From Flavobacteria bacterium BAL38 (lineage in GTDB: Bacteria; Bacteroidota; Bacteroidia; Flavobacteriales; Flavobacteriaceae), in assembly GCA_000169355.1 (NCBI GenBank), contig AAXX01000003.1, forward strand, positions 167,325 to 231,324: a DNA stretch of 64,000 bases, in the 5' to 3' direction. The notes under the pieces were generated by a model that was not told the DNA's origin, ran no database searches, and saw only the letters and a list, made by a program, of their open reading frames with translations. Shown here in pieces: positions 46,421 through 54,746 of this stretch; within the stretch, counting starts at the first letter, position 1; every line of letters starts with the position of its first letter. The translations under genes and the position numbers were made by a program.

Positions 46421-47408
46421 TCTGATTGTCCGTTTTCTGTCATAACCCTGTAATATTAGCAATTACAAGCCTATCGAAAAGTTTTTCTTCAAAATATCTT
46501 CTATTTAACTTGTACACAAACTCGTTTAGATATAATTGAAGATATTTTCCTTTTATTTTATGGTAATTTCCTAACAAATTTCTTTTTGCGTTACTGATTG
46601 TTATATGAACCCATTTCAAAGTTTCTTTTGTGGTTTCTTTGTTAGATTTTTCAGTTATGTGCAATTCTACAAAGTTAGAAATATCTACATATGATGTACT
46701 TTTATCTGTAAAAACAATACTTTTTTCATTAATTGATTCTTGTATTGTTTGATTAATTTGCTCAGCAGTATGGTTGGTTAAAACTTTAGCTTTAAAATAA
46801 CGACATTGTGTTGATTTTTTACCGCTTTCCAAATCTTCCAAAACTGTTGATTCTGCCATAATTGCAACATTTTCTTTACCAACTGCACCTCTACCTCGAA
46901 TGCCTTTTTCTTGTTCAATTTCAGAAGATTCAACAGTAAAATAGCCTTCATCAAATTCAATCATACCTTCTAAGGTATATCGAGCATCTCGGTTACCCAT
47001 AGCCTTTCTTAACTTATGAACCATTGCCCAAACTGGTTCGTATCTTTTTTGTCCAAGTTGCTTTTGGATTTCTTTACTTGAAAATCCTTTTTTTGTAGCA
47101 CTCATTAAAAACATAGTTTTGTACCAAGTCAAAAATGACAACTTTGAACTTTGCATTATAGTTCCGCTTCGTAAAGAAATTCTACTTCTACACTTTTTAC
47201 ATTCATAACTCCAACGACTCTGTATCCAAAAATGCTCTTTTGAACCACATTTACATTCAACTCCTATCTCATCTCTTTGTTCTTTAAAATGGAGTCTACA
47301 AGCTTCTTCACTTCCAAAATTTGCTGTAAAATTAAATAAGTTCATGTCTTGAATTTTTATCAAATATATGAAATTTTTATCTATTATGAGTGCTTACGGA
47401 CAATCAGA
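46421..47408 (-). mobile_element. IS1595-family insertion sequence
   Basis: About 988 bp. Ends carry 13-bp perfect inverted repeats (TCTGATTGTCCGT), with a further TCATAA shared at the same offset. ATTTTCTTT is present on both sides (46413-46421 and 47408-47416), consistent with the 8-bp target duplication of this family; the exact boundary is ambiguous by one base. Complete and with clean duplication, hence a recent insertion. Confidence 0.88.
46440..47345 (-). CDS. IS1595-family transposase
   Basis: 301 aa from the ATG at 47345 (a TTG at 47363 is open too). N-terminal zinc ribbon C-K-C-G ... Y-E-C-K-K-C-R-S (about residues 30-55), then the ISXO2-like catalytic domain with I-E-F-D-E-G-Y-F, V-F-T-D-K-S-T-S-Y and W-V-H-I-T-I-S-N-A-K-R as candidate acidic/His-Asn positions. 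Full length, no internal stop, so probably active. Confidence 0.92.
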   Translation of the reverse strand: MNLFNFTANFGSEEACRLHFKEQRDEIGVECKCGSKEHFWIQSRWSYECKKCRSRISLRSGTIMQSSKLSFLTWYKTMFLMSATKKGFSSKEIQKQLGQKRYEPVWAMVHKLRKAMGNRDARYTLEGMIEFDEGYFTVESSEIEQEKGIRGRGAVGKENVAIMAESTVLEDLESGKKSTQCRYFKAKVLTNHTAEQINQTIQESINEKSIVFTDKSTSYVDISNFVELHITEKSNKETTKETLKWVHITISNAKRNLLGNYHKIKGKYLQLYLNEFVYKLNRRYFEEKLFDRLVIANITGL

Positions 47409-47433
47409 TTTTCTTTAATTAATTTTAATAAAA

Positions 47434-48510
47434 ATGCAAAAATTTATATTTACAAAGACCTATGTCTTTATTTCCATAGCACTTATATTTTGTAATTTTT
47501 CAAATGCTCAAAACCTTAATTCTTCAACTCCTAACATTAAAGGGTATTCGATTAATAAATTAGACACCTTAAAAACTTTTTTAGAAAAAAGTGGTGCATC
47601 TTCTATGATGGTGTTAATAGATGGAGAGGTTATTTTCGAGTGGGGAAATACTTCTGAGAAACATATAATTCATTCCATAAGAAAACCCCTAATTCACTCT
47701 TTAATTGGAATTGCTGTTGCTGAAAAAAAAATAGATACATCTATGACCATGAAAGATCTTAATATTCAAGATATTAATCCGAAACTTTCTAATTTTGAAT
47801 TAAGCGCAAGAATTTCCGATTTATTAAAATCAAAATCGGGAGTGTATCATTTATCCGCTGCTATGACAAAAAACATGAGGAACAATTTGCCAGAACGAAA
47901 CAGGTATAAACCTGGTAAATATTACTTTTATAATAATTGGGATTTTAATACACTTGGAGCAATATTAGAACAGCAAACTGAAAAAAGTATTTATGAATTA
48001 TTTAAAAATCAAATAGCAGAACCTCTAGGAATGAAAGATTACAAAGGCATTTCTATGGATATTGATGGCGATTCTAAAGAAGAGGTTAATCTAGTCACTA
48101 TTGATGGCTATTATAAATACCAAAAAAGCAAATCAAAATATCCTGCCTATCATTTTAGAATGTCTAGTAGAGATTTAGCACTTTTTGGTCAGTTGTATTT
48201 GAATGATGGTGTTTGGAATGGAAAGCAAATAGTACCAAAAGAATGGATAAAAGTGAGCATGAAACCTTACAGTATGATTGATGAGGAAAAAGGAATTGCT
48301 TACGGGATGCTATGGAAACTACATTTGGCTGAAAACAAAAAAGACATTATTTCATTTTATCATACGGGTCTTGAAATGCAACTTTTAGGGATCTATCCAG
48401 AATCAAAAATGGTTATTGTTCATAGGGTTAATACCGAAAAAGAATATAATTATGACAAGGCTAATTTAGAACAAACAATTCAACTTGTTTTTGATGCTAA
48501 ATTAAAGTAA
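47434..48510 (+). CDS. Exported serine hydrolase (class C beta-lactamase / D-aminopeptidase-like)
   Basis: 358 aa; signal peptide ending S-N-A-Q. S-x-x-K in H-S-I-R-K (Ser81, Lys84), Y-x-N in F-Y-N-N (about 166-168), and the third motif Y-H-T-G near the C-terminus. Such proteins act as esterases, peptidases or beta-lactamases; specificity is not readable. The original promoter region lay between it and the MocR gene; an IS now sits there, leaving only about 25 bases of native sequence upstream. Confidence 0.88.
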   Translation: MQKFIFTKTYVFISIALIFCNFSNAQNLNSSTPNIKGYSINKLDTLKTFLEKSGASSMMVLIDGEVIFEWGNTSEKHIIHSIRKPLIHSLIGIAVAEKKIDTSMTMKDLNIQDINPKLSNFELSARISDLLKSKSGVYHLSAAMTKNMRNNLPERNRYKPGKYYFYNNWDFNTLGAILEQQTEKSIYELFKNQIAEPLGMKDYKGISMDIDGDSKEEVNLVTIDGYYKYQKSKSKYPAYHFRMSSRDLALFGQLYLNDGVWNGKQIVPKEWIKVSMKPYSMIDEEKGIAYGMLWKLHLAENKKDIISFYHTGLEMQLLGIYPESKMVIVHRVNTEKEYNYDKANLEQTIQLVFDAKLK

Positions 48511-48526
48511 TTTTTATCTGTTAATA

Positions 48527-48570
48527 TTAAAAACAGGACTTTAAGTTTTAACTTAAAGTCCTGTTTTTAA
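48527..48570. terminator. Bidirectional terminator between hydrolase and dehydrogenase genes
   Basis: 20-bp perfect inverted repeat with a 4-nt TTTA loop, with T runs on both strands. Confidence 0.92.
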
Positions 48571-48589
48571 TACAAAATGGTTTGCTTTT

Positions 48590-49663
48590 TTATATTTGAA
48601 AAAAACTATTGGTTTTAATAATTTTTATAAGTTCATGAGTTACTTCTGTTGTTGAAGCTTTACCTCCTAAATCTCTAGTTAAAACTTTTCTTGAACTAGT
48701 TAAAGTTTCAATTGCTTGCATTAATTCTTTTGAAGCTTCAATTTCGCCTAAATGTTCTAACATCATCGCACCAGTCCAAAAACATGCAATAGGATTTGCA
48801 ATATTTTTACCAGCAATATCAGGAGCACTGCCGTGAACTGGCTCAAACATACTTGGATATTTTTTTTCTGGATTGATATTTCCACCAGCTGCAATGCCGA
48901 TGCCACCTACAACCGCAGGTCCTAGATCTGACAAGATATCGCCAAACAAATTGCTGGCTACTACTACATCAAACCAATCGGGGTGTTGTACAAAATGCGC
49001 ACATAAAATATCAATATGAAATTGTGCTGTTTCAACATTTGGATAATGTGTGCCAATATCTTTAAAACGTTCGTCCCAATAGGTCATCGAATGAATAATA
49101 CCATTTGATTTTGTGGCACTTGTGAGTTTGTTTTTTCTTTTTTGAGCCAATTCAAAGGCATATTTCATTACCCTGTCTACTCCTTTTTTAGTAAAAATAG
49201 TTTCTTGTTTTACCATTTCATCTGGTTTGCCAACGTTATATCTGCCACCTATATCAGAATATTCACCTTCACTATTTTCTCTTACAATCATATAATCAAC
49301 GTTTCCAATATTTTTTAAAGGCGATTCAATTCCTTTTAACAATCGAACAGGACGCAGATTTATATATTGTTCAAAAGCCCTACGAATTGGAATTAACAAA
49401 CCCCAGAGTGAAATATGATCCGGAACACCAGGATAGCCAACTGCTCCTAAAAAGATAGAATCACTATCACGCAGTCGTTCTAATCCGTCATCGGGCATCA
49501 TTTTACCATCTTTTGCAAAATTTTTACAAGAGTAATCAAAATTTTTATACGCCAGTTGGAACCCAAACTTAGCAGCCAAAACATCTAACACTTTAATAGA
49601 TTCTGGTATGACTTCATTGCCAATGCCATCGCCCGGAACAACTGCTATTTCGTATTTATTCAT
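48590..49663 (-). CDS. Tartrate dehydrogenase / D-malate dehydrogenase-type enzyme
   Basis: 357 aa member of the decarboxylating beta-hydroxyacid dehydrogenases. V-V-P-G-D-G-I-G-N-E-V at the N-terminus, D-H-I-S-L-W-G-L-L-I-P-I-R-R as in TtuC/DmlA (not LeuB), V-R-E-N-S-E-G-E-Y-S, the metal-binding D-I-L-S-D-L, and E-P-V-H-G-S-A-P-D-I-A-G-K. Likely oxidises D-malate or tartrate with NAD+. Own operator (49803-49831), so part of the island regulon. Confidence 0.9.
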   Translation of the reverse strand: MNKYEIAVVPGDGIGNEVIPESIKVLDVLAAKFGFQLAYKNFDYSCKNFAKDGKMMPDDGLERLRDSDSIFLGAVGYPGVPDHISLWGLLIPIRRAFEQYINLRPVRLLKGIESPLKNIGNVDYMIVRENSEGEYSDIGGRYNVGKPDEMVKQETIFTKKGVDRVMKYAFELAQKRKNKLTSATKSNGIIHSMTYWDERFKDIGTHYPNVETAQFHIDILCAHFVQHPDWFDVVVASNLFGDILSDLGPAVVGGIGIAAGGNINPEKKYPSMFEPVHGSAPDIAGKNIANPIACFWTGAMMLEHLGEIEASKELMQAIETLTSSRKVLTRDLGGKASTTEVTHELIKIIKTNSFFQI

Positions 49664-49802
49664 TATTTATAATTTTTTTGAAGTTTTTAAATATAATTTA
49701 GAATGAAATTAATCAAATTAAAAAATGTAATATTGATACCAAATTAGTTTTAATTTCAATTAATAAATTCCAAAATTACTTGTATTAAAATTTTTATGAT
49801 AA

Positions 49803-49831
49803 TACCACAATATTAAAAAATTAAATACCAA
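49803..49831 (-). promoter_or_regulatory. Direct-repeat operator for the dehydrogenase gene
   Basis: TACCAC (49803-49808) and TACCAA (49826-49831), gene-oriented TTGGTA and GTGGTA, 23 bp apart, 139 bases upstream of the start. Confidence 0.75.
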
Positions 49832-49941
49832 TAATAAGTGCCATTTCATAAATTTATTACAGCTATTTAATGGATTTGTAATAGAGTTTAATGTCTCTAA
49901 ATATATTTTTCAGAACTGTTTAGGTAAAAATACAACCATAA

Positions 49942-49970
49942 TTGGTATTCAGTATATATAATAATTGGTA
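49942..49970 (+). promoter_or_regulatory. Direct-repeat operator for the lipoprotein hydrolase-symporter unit
   Basis: TTGGTA at 49942-49947 and 49965-49970, 23 bp apart, 63 bases before the ATG at 50034. The first half-site with its flank (TTGGTATTCA) is identical to the first ten bases at 46321. Confidence 0.78.
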
Positions 49971-50033
49971 CTGCTTATTTAATTGCTTTTGCATTTAATT
50001 TGTGAAGCAAATGCTTAATTAGAGAACAATCAG

Positions 50034-50969
50034 ATGAGATTTATACAAAACAACTTTATGTACATTACCTTAATGTTTTTTTTTATTTTAATTTCCTGTA
50101 GTAAAGATGAAGTTTCAAAAAATGCTGATATAGCAACACCAATAGACAATCTTTCAACAGGTTCTGGTTTGTTTACTTTCACTTACAATGTTGTGTCATT
50201 TAACAAAACTATGAATATTTATTATTATATTCCTGAAAACAAAACAGCTTCAACTCCAATATTATTTGTCTTTCATGGCACCGAAAGAAATGCTAGTGAT
50301 TATCGAAATACTTTAATAACAAAAGCACAATTATTGGGATTTATTGTGATTGCTCCTGAATTTTCTGAACAAAACTTTCCCGGAGGCGATGGCTATAATT
50401 TAGGGAATGTATTTATAGATGGCGATAATCCTTCAGCTAGTTCTTTAAATCCTGAATCAGAATGGACTTTTTCTATCATTGAACCTTTATTTGATTTTGT
50501 AAAAACGCAAATAAATAATACAAATGGTACTTATTATATGTTCGGTCACTCAGCAGGCGGACAATTTGTTCATCGTTTTTTGATGTTTAACCCTATTGCA
50601 CGAGTTGAAAAGGCAGTTGTTTCGGCATCTGGTTGGTACACTTTCCCTACAAATACTATTGTTTTTCCATATGGAACAAATCAAAGTCCATTAGAAAACA
50701 TGTCATCGTCTTTATTTTTTGACAAAAAAGTCTATGTTCAAGTGGGCGAAAATGATGATGATCCCAATGCCGCTGGACTTAGACACAATTCTTTTGCAGA
50801 TGCACAAGGCTTAAATCGAAAAGAAAGAGCTATTAACTATTTTCAATTTTGTGAACAATTGGCAACTACAAACGCTATGAATTTTAATTGGACTTTTCGT
50901 ATTGTTTCTAATGCTAATCATGATTATAATGAAGCAGCAGAAAACGCTGTCTCATCACTATTTAACTAA
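50034..50969 (+). CDS. Alpha/beta-hydrolase lipoprotein
   Basis: 311 aa; lipobox ending I-S-C (Cys22; a start at Met9 is also possible). Alpha/beta-hydrolase fold with oxyanion segment V-F-H-G-T, nucleophile elbow G-H-S-A-G-G (Ser173), a likely acid in G-E-N-D-D-D, and catalytic His in N-A-N-H-D-Y. It resembles PHB-depolymerase/feruloyl-esterase-like secreted esterases. Envelope-anchored esterase by inference; substrate unknown. Probably co-transcribed with the DASS symporter 48 bases downstream. Confidence 0.85.
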   Translation: MRFIQNNFMYITLMFFFILISCSKDEVSKNADIATPIDNLSTGSGLFTFTYNVVSFNKTMNIYYYIPENKTASTPILFVFHGTERNASDYRNTLITKAQLLGFIVIAPEFSEQNFPGGDGYNLGNVFIDGDNPSASSLNPESEWTFSIIEPLFDFVKTQINNTNGTYYMFGHSAGGQFVHRFLMFNPIARVEKAVVSASGWYTFPTNTIVFPYGTNQSPLENMSSSLFFDKKVYVQVGENDDDPNAAGLRHNSFADAQGLNRKERAINYFQFCEQLATTNAMNFNWTFRIVSNANHDYNEAAENAVSSLFN

Positions 50970-51017
50970 CAATAATATGAAGGTGTTTAAAAATAATTTA
51001 ATAATAAACTTTTACTA

Positions 51018-52463
51018 ATGAAAATAACAAAAAAAAAAATAGGCCTTTTTTTAGGACCATTATTATTTGTTTTAATCAAATTATATTTTCATCCTGATGG
51101 GTTAAGCGAAGCTGCTGTAGGTGTTTTGGCTTCAACTTTTTGGATTGCTACTTGGTGGATTTCAGAAGCTATTGCAATACCAATAACTTCTCTTTTACCC
51201 ATAGTTCTTTTTCCTTTGAGCGGAGGCTTATCATTAAGTGAAACTACATCTAGCTATGGACATCAGTATATATTTTTATTTCTTGGAGGATTTATTTTGG
51301 CAATAGCCATAGAAAAATGGAATTTGCACAAGCGTATTGCCTTAACAATCATTAAGTTAATAGGGGCCAATATGAACCGAATTGTATTAGGATTTATGAT
51401 AGCTACTGCTTTTTTATCCATGTGGATTTCAAATACTGCCACAGCCGTAATGATTTTACCTGTAGGAATGGCTGTAATTACTCATTTAAAAGATAATCCT
51501 AATACTAAAGATAATGAAAATATTCTTTTTGGAAAAATTCTAATGTTAGGAATTGCTTATAGTGCTTCAATCGGAGGAATGGCTACCTTAATCGGAACAC
51601 CGCCAAATCTTGTATTAGCAGGAATAATTGAAAAAACATACCATACCGAAATTACATTTTTACAATGGTTTATGTTTGGTTTTCCGTTAAGTCTTGTTTT
51701 ACTTTATTTATGTTGGATTTATTTAACCCGAATTGCTTTTAAAATAGAACAAAAAGAATTTCCTGGCGGAAAAGAAGAAATAGAAAACCAATTAGAAAAA
51801 CTAGGTCCAATATCCTATCAAGAAAAAATTATATTTTTAGTGTTTGTAGCAACTGCTTTCGCTTGGATTACGAGATCATTCTTACTAGTAAAATTATCTC
51901 CAAAAATTGATGACACCATTATTGCTATTCTGGCAGCGTTACTATTATTTATAATTCCAAGCAAAAAAAACAGCGAAGCTTTAATGACATGGAAAGATGC
52001 TGTAACGCTTCCTTGGGGAATATTAATTTTATTTGGTGGAGGAATGGCATTAGCAATAGGTTTTGAGACTACAGGTTTAGCCGACTGGATTGGAAATCAT
52101 TTAACTATGCTAGAAGGAGTGTCAGTTTTAATATTGCTTTTTGTTTTAATTACAGCTGTTAATTTCTTAACCGAAATTACTTCTAATATGGCTACAACCG
52201 CTATGTTATTACCTGTTTTAGTTTCTTTAGCACAAATTATAAATATTCATCCATATATATTATTAGTTAGTGCAACTTTAGCTGCTTCTTGTGCTTTTAT
52301 GTTGCCTGTAGCTACTCCACCAAATGCCGTAGTATTTGGATCTGGTTATTTGAAAATTGAAGATATGGTTAAAAAAGGTTTTTGGATGAATATTATCTCT
52401 ATTTTAATTATAACTTTTTTTTGCTATTATATTCTCCCTTTGATTTGGAATTTAAAGAGCTAA
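51018..52463 (+). CDS. DASS (SLC13) sodium:dicarboxylate symporter
   Basis: 481 aa, about 11-12 membrane segments. The two S-N-T motifs are present: W-I-S-N-T-A-T-A-V-M in the first half and E-I-T-S-N-M-A-T-T in the second, plus L-I-G-T-P-P-N-L-V and P-V-A-T-P-P-N-A-V. Sodium-coupled uptake of malate, succinate, fumarate or a related compound. With DcuC it gives the island two dicarboxylate carriers. Confidence 0.93.
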   Translation: MKITKKKIGLFLGPLLFVLIKLYFHPDGLSEAAVGVLASTFWIATWWISEAIAIPITSLLPIVLFPLSGGLSLSETTSSYGHQYIFLFLGGFILAIAIEKWNLHKRIALTIIKLIGANMNRIVLGFMIATAFLSMWISNTATAVMILPVGMAVITHLKDNPNTKDNENILFGKILMLGIAYSASIGGMATLIGTPPNLVLAGIIEKTYHTEITFLQWFMFGFPLSLVLLYLCWIYLTRIAFKIEQKEFPGGKEEIENQLEKLGPISYQEKIIFLVFVATAFAWITRSFLLVKLSPKIDDTIIAILAALLLFIIPSKKNSEALMTWKDAVTLPWGILILFGGGMALAIGFETTGLADWIGNHLTMLEGVSVLILLFVLITAVNFLTEITSNMATTAMLLPVLVSLAQIINIHPYILLVSATLAASCAFMLPVATPPNAVVFGSGYLKIEDMVKKGFWMNIISILIITFFCYYILPLIWNLKS

Positions 52464-52500
52464 ATTATAAATTAATATATTCAGGAAAAGTATAATTATT

Positions 52501-52863
52501 GAATGTTATTTTAATAAAAAAGAAACCACTTATAAAGTGGTTTCTTTTTTTATATAGCTATGGAATACGTTTTTCTTTTTTTATGAATTTTAGGATCAAA
52601 ATTTTTCCAGAGATTATGAATAGCGTGATTTTCTTCTAATTCGGCTGTTCTTATACATGTTTTTATCCCTTTTTTTGTAAAAACATTGTAGTATCCTTCA
52701 AAAAGTATTGCTGTTAATCCTCTACTTTGGTATTCAGGCGTTACTCCAATTAAATAAAACACAACATCTTTAGAATGCTTTTTTGCTTGTAGTAAATGCC
52801 AAAATCCAAATGGGAATAATTTTCCTTTTGCTTTTTGTAGCGCTTCGGCAAAACTTGGCATTA
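52501..52863. repeat. Right 363-bp direct repeat bounding the island
   Basis: Partner of 35415-35777. It comprises the 3' part of the intact GNAT-like gene and its terminator. Terminator loops differ between copies (TTTATAT versus a shorter TATAA loop with compensating stem). Confidence 0.92.
52516..52550. terminator. Bidirectional terminator in the right repeat
   Basis: 15-bp stem AAAAAAGAAACCACT / complement with a 5-nt loop; serves both the DASS gene and the GNAT-like gene. Confidence 0.9.
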
Positions 52864-53668
52864 CTATAGAAAAAGCGACCATTTTTTTATTTTCATCAAA
52901 TACAAATTGAATGTATTCTGGGTTAATAAAACTGATATTTTTCTTTTTAATGTATTCTATTTGTTCTGGTGAAACAGCAACAAACGATTGGAGTTTTGCA
53001 TATGATGTATTGAATAATTCAAACATTTCATCCACATGAGGCATAATTTCACTCGTCTTAGTATAAGTTTTAAATGAGAGTTTATATCGTTCTTTAACCA
53101 TTTTACTGGCACGAACAAACATTTCAGGCTTTACATTAGAAAAAGGAAAATGGCTTTCAATGAATTCTTTTTCGATCTTTAAACCTAATTTTTCAAAGTG
53201 TTCTTTGTAATACGGATTACTGTACCACGAAATCATGGTTCCCATTTGGTCAAATCCTTCAGTTAATACGCCTACTTTATCTAAATTAGAAAAGCCAATT
53301 GGTCCTTCTGCATGATCCATGTTATGTAAGCGTCCAAATTCATATACTTTATCTAATAATGCTTTCGTTACTTCAATATCGTCAATAACATCAAACCAAC
53401 CAAAACGAACTTTGTTTTTACCCAATTCTTTTACTTCTTGCCAATTAATAATCGCTACAATACGACCTACTATTTTGTTGTCTTTTAAAGCAACATAAAA
53501 ATGAGCATCTGCATGTTTGAAAACTGGATTTAGATTTTTATCAAAATTAGTAAGTTCATCAGAAATTATTGGCGGAACCCAATAAGGGTTATTCTTAAAT
53601 AACTCAAAAGGAAACAAAATAAATTCTTTCATTTCCTTTTTTGTTACTACTTCTTTTATTTGTATCAT
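52550..53668 (-). CDS. GNAT-fold acyltransferase-like protein
   Basis: 372 aa, cytoplasmic. The C-terminal part has a GNAT acyl-CoA-binding pattern (V-V-F-Y-L-I-G-V-T-P-E-Y-Q-S-R-G-L-T-A-I-L), and the N-terminal half a second, degenerate GNAT-like fold (H-F-Y-V-A-L-K-D-N-K-I-V-G-R-I-V-A-I). Before the island it would have been convergent with the alpha-oxoamine synthase gene; an N-acyltransferase step in the same lipid pathway is possible but unproven. Its last 103 codons are duplicated at the far end of the island. Confidence 0.8.
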   Translation of the reverse strand: MIQIKEVVTKKEMKEFILFPFELFKNNPYWVPPIISDELTNFDKNLNPVFKHADAHFYVALKDNKIVGRIVAIINWQEVKELGKNKVRFGWFDVIDDIEVTKALLDKVYEFGRLHNMDHAEGPIGFSNLDKVGVLTEGFDQMGTMISWYSNPYYKEHFEKLGLKIEKEFIESHFPFSNVKPEMFVRASKMVKERYKLSFKTYTKTSEIMPHVDEMFELFNTSYAKLQSFVAVSPEQIEYIKKKNISFINPEYIQFVFDENKKMVAFSIVMPSFAEALQKAKGKLFPFGFWHLLQAKKHSKDVVFYLIGVTPEYQSRGLTAILFEGYYNVFTKKGIKTCIRTAELEENHAIHNLWKNFDPKIHKKRKTYSIAI

Positions 53669-53671
53669 TTT

Positions 53672-54637
53672 TTATTCAACTGTGTCTTTACGTTTTTTTG
53701 ATTCTTTTTCAGCTTTTTTCTTAACTTTTTTATCCATCTTGCTTCCTTTGTCTTTTTCAATTTTCACTTCTTGATATTGATCAGCAAATCGCCAAGAAAA
53801 GCCAATTCCGGCATTTAATAAACCTGGGGTGTCTTTAATGTTTTTTCCAATAGAAGCATCAACTTGCATGTTTTTGTCAAACAAGAAAGCAGCTCCAATT
53901 CTAAAAAACACATCTTTATAATAATCTCCCATATAACCTTGATTTTCTATAAAACCCGACCATTGCGCATTAAATCCACGAGTAAGCGTTAAAACATAAT
54001 TAATACTAGCAAAATCTGTCCCAATTTTGTCATACGTTAAGTTGGTTACCATAACCCAATGTCCTCCAAAATGATTTTGTGCAATTGCTGTAACTTTCGG
54101 ACTAAAACTTCGCTCTTTTATATCAACAGGTGCGTAATTAAAAGGGTTGTCACCAATACTGAAATTTGCTCCAGCATACATCGCAAATACGGGTATAAAT
54201 TGTCTCCATTTAAAACTGTGATTGGCTTTCCAACTATATAAGTTAGGTTTTTCTTCATAGTTTTTAAAAGGATCATAAATCAAATATTTTGCACCTATTG
54301 TAAGTTGTTTAAATCCATTTCTTTTTTCTTCATAACTACCCGATGTAAGTTTATCATTTTGATATTGAATTTCGCCAATTACTTCTAATTCTTCTTTAAA
54401 AACACCATATCTTATTGCTAATTCCCCCATAAAACCTTTAGCTTGGTAGTCTAATGTGTTATGGTCTTCTGATATGTAGGTAACACCGGTTTCTGTTTGG
54501 ATAATTTTTTTTCCAACCGAAAAAGCCATCATCGATCGACCTGGGCGATTGGAGTTAATCTCATCTGTAAATTGTGCAAATGAAATTTGCGATGAAATTC
54601 CGAAGATTAAAATAAAAAGTGCTTGAATAGATTTCAT
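53672..54637 (-). CDS. Outer-membrane beta-barrel protein (MetA-pathway/transporter-like)
   Basis: 321 aa, signal peptide ending S-F-A-Q, then E-I-N-S-N-R-P-G-R-S-M-M-A-F-S-V-G, the typical opening of the phenol-degradation MetA-like outer-membrane family found widely in Bacteroidota. Barrel strands follow, and an unusual lysine-rich tail (K-M-D-K-K-V-K-K-K-A-E-K-E-S-K-K-R-K) extends past the barrel. Three bases separate it from the GNAT-like gene downstream, so an operon is likely. Role unknown. Confidence 0.8.
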   Translation of the reverse strand: MKSIQALFILIFGISSQISFAQFTDEINSNRPGRSMMAFSVGKKIIQTETGVTYISEDHNTLDYQAKGFMGELAIRYGVFKEELEVIGEIQYQNDKLTSGSYEEKRNGFKQLTIGAKYLIYDPFKNYEEKPNLYSWKANHSFKWRQFIPVFAMYAGANFSIGDNPFNYAPVDIKERSFSPKVTAIAQNHFGGHWVMVTNLTYDKIGTDFASINYVLTLTRGFNAQWSGFIENQGYMGDYYKDVFFRIGAAFLFDKNMQVDASIGKNIKDTPGLLNAGIGFSWRFADQYQEVKIEKDKGSKMDKKVKKKAEKESKKRKDTVE

Positions 54638-54719
54638 AAATAAATAGATTTATTTCCAAAAATAGTTATTTTATCATAATTTTAAGAAACAATTTTTAAG
54701 TTTTACTAACCAATATCTG

Positions 54720-54727
54720 TATTTTTG
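54720..54727 (+). promoter_or_regulatory. -7 box of the DUF4834 gene
   Basis: TATTTTTG, 19 nt upstream of the ATG at 54747. Confidence 0.5.
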
Positions 54728-54746
54728 AATTTTAAAATGTATATCA

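Larger units (their letters stand above)
49664..50033. other. 370-bp divergent regulatory region
   Basis: Separates the minus-strand dehydrogenase gene from the plus-strand hydrolase gene. Contains two complete operators, one for each direction (49803-49831 and 49942-49970), plus a single extra TACC half-site at 49737-49740. Very AT-rich; no coding potential or hairpin seen. Confidence 0.8.
35415..52500. mobile_element. 17-kb genomic island between direct repeats
   Basis: Bounded by 363-bp direct repeats; loss by recombination between them would restore a simple arrangement of two convergent genes (34153-35409 and the GNAT-like gene). Contents: porins, M14 peptidase, isoaspartyl dipeptidase, DcuC, two cell-surface/secreted proteins, MocR regulator, IS1595-type insertion, serine hydrolase, dehydrogenase, lipoprotein hydrolase and DASS symporter. 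No integrase, relaxase or plasmid gene is present, so the transfer route is unclear. Confidence 0.75.

Noticed and set aside
35415..52863. Integrase-driven island or prophage
   Set aside because: No tyrosine or serine recombinase, phage or conjugation gene is present, and the only transposase belongs to a small IS inside the island.
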